From Sandaracinus sp. (lineage in GTDB: Bacteria; Myxococcota_A; Polyangia; Polyangiales; Houyiibacteriaceae), in NCBI GenBank assembly GCA_002699025.1, contig PABA01000039.1:1-35602 (forward strand): DNA of 35,602 nt. The letters run 5' to 3'. The translations under genes and the position numbers were made by a program. Positions 34,253 to 35,602 of the stretch are shown piece after piece (the stretch's first letter is position 1; every line of letters begins with the position of its first letter). The notes under the pieces were generated by a model, which was not told the origin of the DNA, did not search any database, and saw nothing but the letters and a program-made list of their open reading frames with translations.

Positions 34253-34669
34253 TCAGCTCTCGGCGAGGCGGTAGGCCTCGAGGATCTCGCTGAGCGTCTT
34301 CAGGGCGTCGTGGCTCGTGAAGATGCCGACGAGGGTGCCCTTCTGATCGACGACCAGGGCCGAGCCGTACTTGTGCTCGACCATCTCACGGATCACGTCG
34401 GAGACCTGCGCGTCCATGGTCACGGTCCACGGGTCGGCGCTCATGGCCTCCTCGACGATGACCTTCTCCGGGTCGACGTCGTTCAGCGCGCCGATCAAGC
34501 CCGCGTCGCGGTCGCTGATCAGTCCGACCAGCTTGCCGCCGTGCAGCACCGGCAGGTGGCGGATGCCGTGCACCCGCATCTTCTCCTGCGCCGCCGCGAT
34601 GGTCTGTTCCTGCCCGATCGTGAAGGGGATCGGGCTCATCAGCTCGCCGATGCTCGATTCGAGACCCAT
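34253..34669 (-). CDS. Tandem CBS-domain protein
   Basis: The 138-residue cytosolic protein starts at the ATG at 34669. It is one CBS pair (Bateman module): ELMSPIPFTIGQEQTIAAAQ to LVGLISDRDAGLIGAL (~9-62), and AMSADPWTVTMDAQVSDVIR to LVGIFTSHDALKTLSEIL (~74-131). CBS pairs bind adenosine nucleotides or S-adenosylmethionine and usually regulate an attached or separate partner. No effector domain is fused here, so it would act as a free regulatory module. The partner is not evident from the neighbours. Confidence 0.92.
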   Translation of the reverse strand: MGLESSIGELMSPIPFTIGQEQTIAAAQEKMRVHGIRHLPVLHGGKLVGLISDRDAGLIGALNDVDPEKVIVEEAMSADPWTVTMDAQVSDVIREMVEHKYGSALVVDQKGTLVGIFTSHDALKTLSEILEAYRLAES

Positions 34670-34901
34670 GGCGCCGGACTTAGCAGGGAGCGTGCCGCGC
34701 CGTCGTTGCGTTCTCGCAGGCTCCGCGCGGGCCGCCTGGACGCAACGGATGCACGCGCGAGCGCGGCTCGGCCCCGAGCACGCGCAGATGTTGCGTTCAC
34801 TCCGGCGACCGGGCGCGTGGGCCGCCGCGGACGGCGGTCGGGCGCGCCGTTCTCCCGGAGGTCGAGGAGCGCCCGAGGGCCCGGCGCATGCCGAGCCGAG
34901 C

Positions 34902-35276
34902 TCAGGGCCTCGGCCCGCAGCGACCGTCGAGGCAGACCGCGTCGCGCGGGCGCACCAGGCAGCAGACGCAGCCCAGCGGATCGTCGCTCCGCGCCGCGCA
35001 GATCTCGCCCCGCGCGAGGAGGGCCCCCCAGGCGACCTCGTCGTAGCCCCGCTCGAGGTAGACCACGCAGCAGGCCTCCTGCCCCGGCAGGCACTCGGCG
35101 TTCGCCCGCGTGCAGTCGGCGTCCGCCTCGCAGCTCTTCGAGCCCGCGAGGAACGCCGCCACGTCGGCCTCGAGCGCGTCGCAGCGCGGATCGACCTCCG
35201 CCTCCACCTCGTGGTGCACGGCGCAGCCGCCGAGCAAGACGAGCCCGAACGCGATCCCGATCCGCACCCACCCCAC
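34902..35276 (-). CDS. Cys-rich lipoprotein, 124 aa
   Basis: The GTG at 35276 is preceded by GGAGG at six bases. The signal peptide ends with VLLGGCAVHH (lipobox Cys18). The mature part has 11 cysteines in a pattern such as CEADADCTRANAECLPGQEA and CVCCLVRPRDAVCLDGRCG, like the small disulfide-bonded surface proteins common in myxobacteria. Part of the pattern resembles the Cys-rich segment of the MYXO-CTERM protein at 16150-16608. No function is assigned. It is 233 bp downstream-to-upstream of the CBS gene, with a featureless gap between. Confidence 0.75.
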   Translation of the reverse strand: MGWVRIGIAFGLVLLGGCAVHHEVEAEVDPRCDALEADVAAFLAGSKSCEADADCTRANAECLPGQEACCVVYLERGYDEVAWGALLARGEICAARSDDPLGCVCCLVRPRDAVCLDGRCGPRP

Positions 35277-35367
35277 CTGGTGCCTCCCCCCTCCCCCGTC
35301 CAGCGCGCACCGCCCCGCCCCGCTCGAGCCGACGCCGCCCGCCCGCCGGCCGAGCCGGGCGAGAAAC

Positions 35368-35387
35368 TGAACTTGACGTCAAGTTCA
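35368..35387. promoter_or_regulatory. Perfect 20-bp palindrome, candidate operator
   Basis: TGAACTTGACGTCAAGTTCA equals its own reverse complement over all 20 bases. It lies 92 bp upstream of the Cys-rich lipoprotein start and faces the right end of the window, so it may control that gene or one outside. Its length and TTGACGTCAA core would suit a dimeric regulator; the MerR group is one possibility. Confidence 0.6.
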
Positions 35388-35515
35388 ACTTTGGAGGGAG
35401 TCGCCCGACTCCGATGCCCACCCTCGCACCACCCCCACCCCACCCAAGCATTCGTCATCATGGGGAATTCCGCCATCCGCGGCCGCCTCGCCCGCCCGCC
35501 CCAGACGCCCCCGGT

Positions 35516-35602
35516 GTCCGCAGGACACGTGGCGGCGTCCGCAGGACGCGTGGCGGCGTCCGCAGGACGCGTGGCGGCGTCCGCAGGACGCGTGGCGGCG
35601 TC
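35516..35602. repeat. 21-bp tandem repeat running off the right end
   Basis: GTCCGCAGGACGCGTGGCGG plus C repeats at 35516, 35537, 35558 and 35579 and continues at 35600 into the next sequence. Each unit contains a small hairpin, CGTCC-GCA-GGACG. The first unit differs by one base (ACACGT). The 326-bp region from 35277 holds no supported gene apart from this and the palindrome. Confidence 0.85.

Overview
This is a very GC-rich window whose genes show the strong GC bias at third codon positions that produces long antisense shadow frames. It looks like a chromosomal segment of a Myxococcota (myxobacterial) species, most likely near the Sandaracinaceae. Supporting signs are a MYXO-CTERM-like sorting tail, many lipoproteins with Asp/Ala/Gly-rich linkers, a eukaryote-type Ser/Thr kinase, a TIGR02147-type regulator next to a lipoprotein, and clusters of extragenic GC-rich repeats. 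This assignment is inference; no rRNA or tRNA gene is present.

Layout. 1-568: four copies of a ~109-bp extragenic repeat. 569-4617: a secreted phosphoesterase lipoprotein and two unrecognised genes. 4618-5377: a nested repeat block. 5378-14355: the most striking region, a sulfur/inorganic-carbon module made of two divergent operons. Leftward run two YeeE/YedE half-transporters, a SulP permease, a lipoprotein joining a rhodanese to what looks like a zeta-class (cadmium-type) carbonic anhydrase domain, and an OprO/OprP-like porin. Rightward run a Blh-type persulfide dioxygenase, an ETHE1-type persulfide dioxygenase fused to rhodanese, and a small exported rhodanese. A near-perfect sigma-54 promoter and inverted repeats lie between them.

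14675-18008: a TerB-like protein with a cytosolic trypsin-like protease, a MYXO-CTERM protein, a 2Fe-2S ferredoxin and a LuxR-type response regulator. 18145-23147: an aldo/keto reductase with altered catalytic residues, an outer-membrane barrel, a membrane protein and the otsA-otsB trehalose operon. 23436-28129: a glycine-tract exported protein in lower-GC DNA, an outer-membrane barrel with an acidic tail, a membrane-anchored Ser/Thr kinase and a small ORF. 28177-29744: a TIGR02147 regulator overlapping a lipoprotein gene. 30049-35276: an Smr protein, a nucleotide-sugar dehydrogenase, a small membrane protein, an M23 peptidase lipoprotein, a CBS-pair protein and a Cys-rich lipoprotein. The right end carries a perfect 20-bp palindrome and a 21-bp tandem repeat running off the window.

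How the genes may work together. The 5-14 kb module has parts for sulfur-compound import (YeeE/YedE), per- and polysulfide oxidation to sulfite (two dioxygenases, three rhodanese domains), anion exchange (SulP) and outer-membrane passage (porin). An envelope carbonic anhydrase-like domain beside SulP suggests coupled bicarbonate handling. This physiology is inferred from families and gene order and has not been demonstrated.
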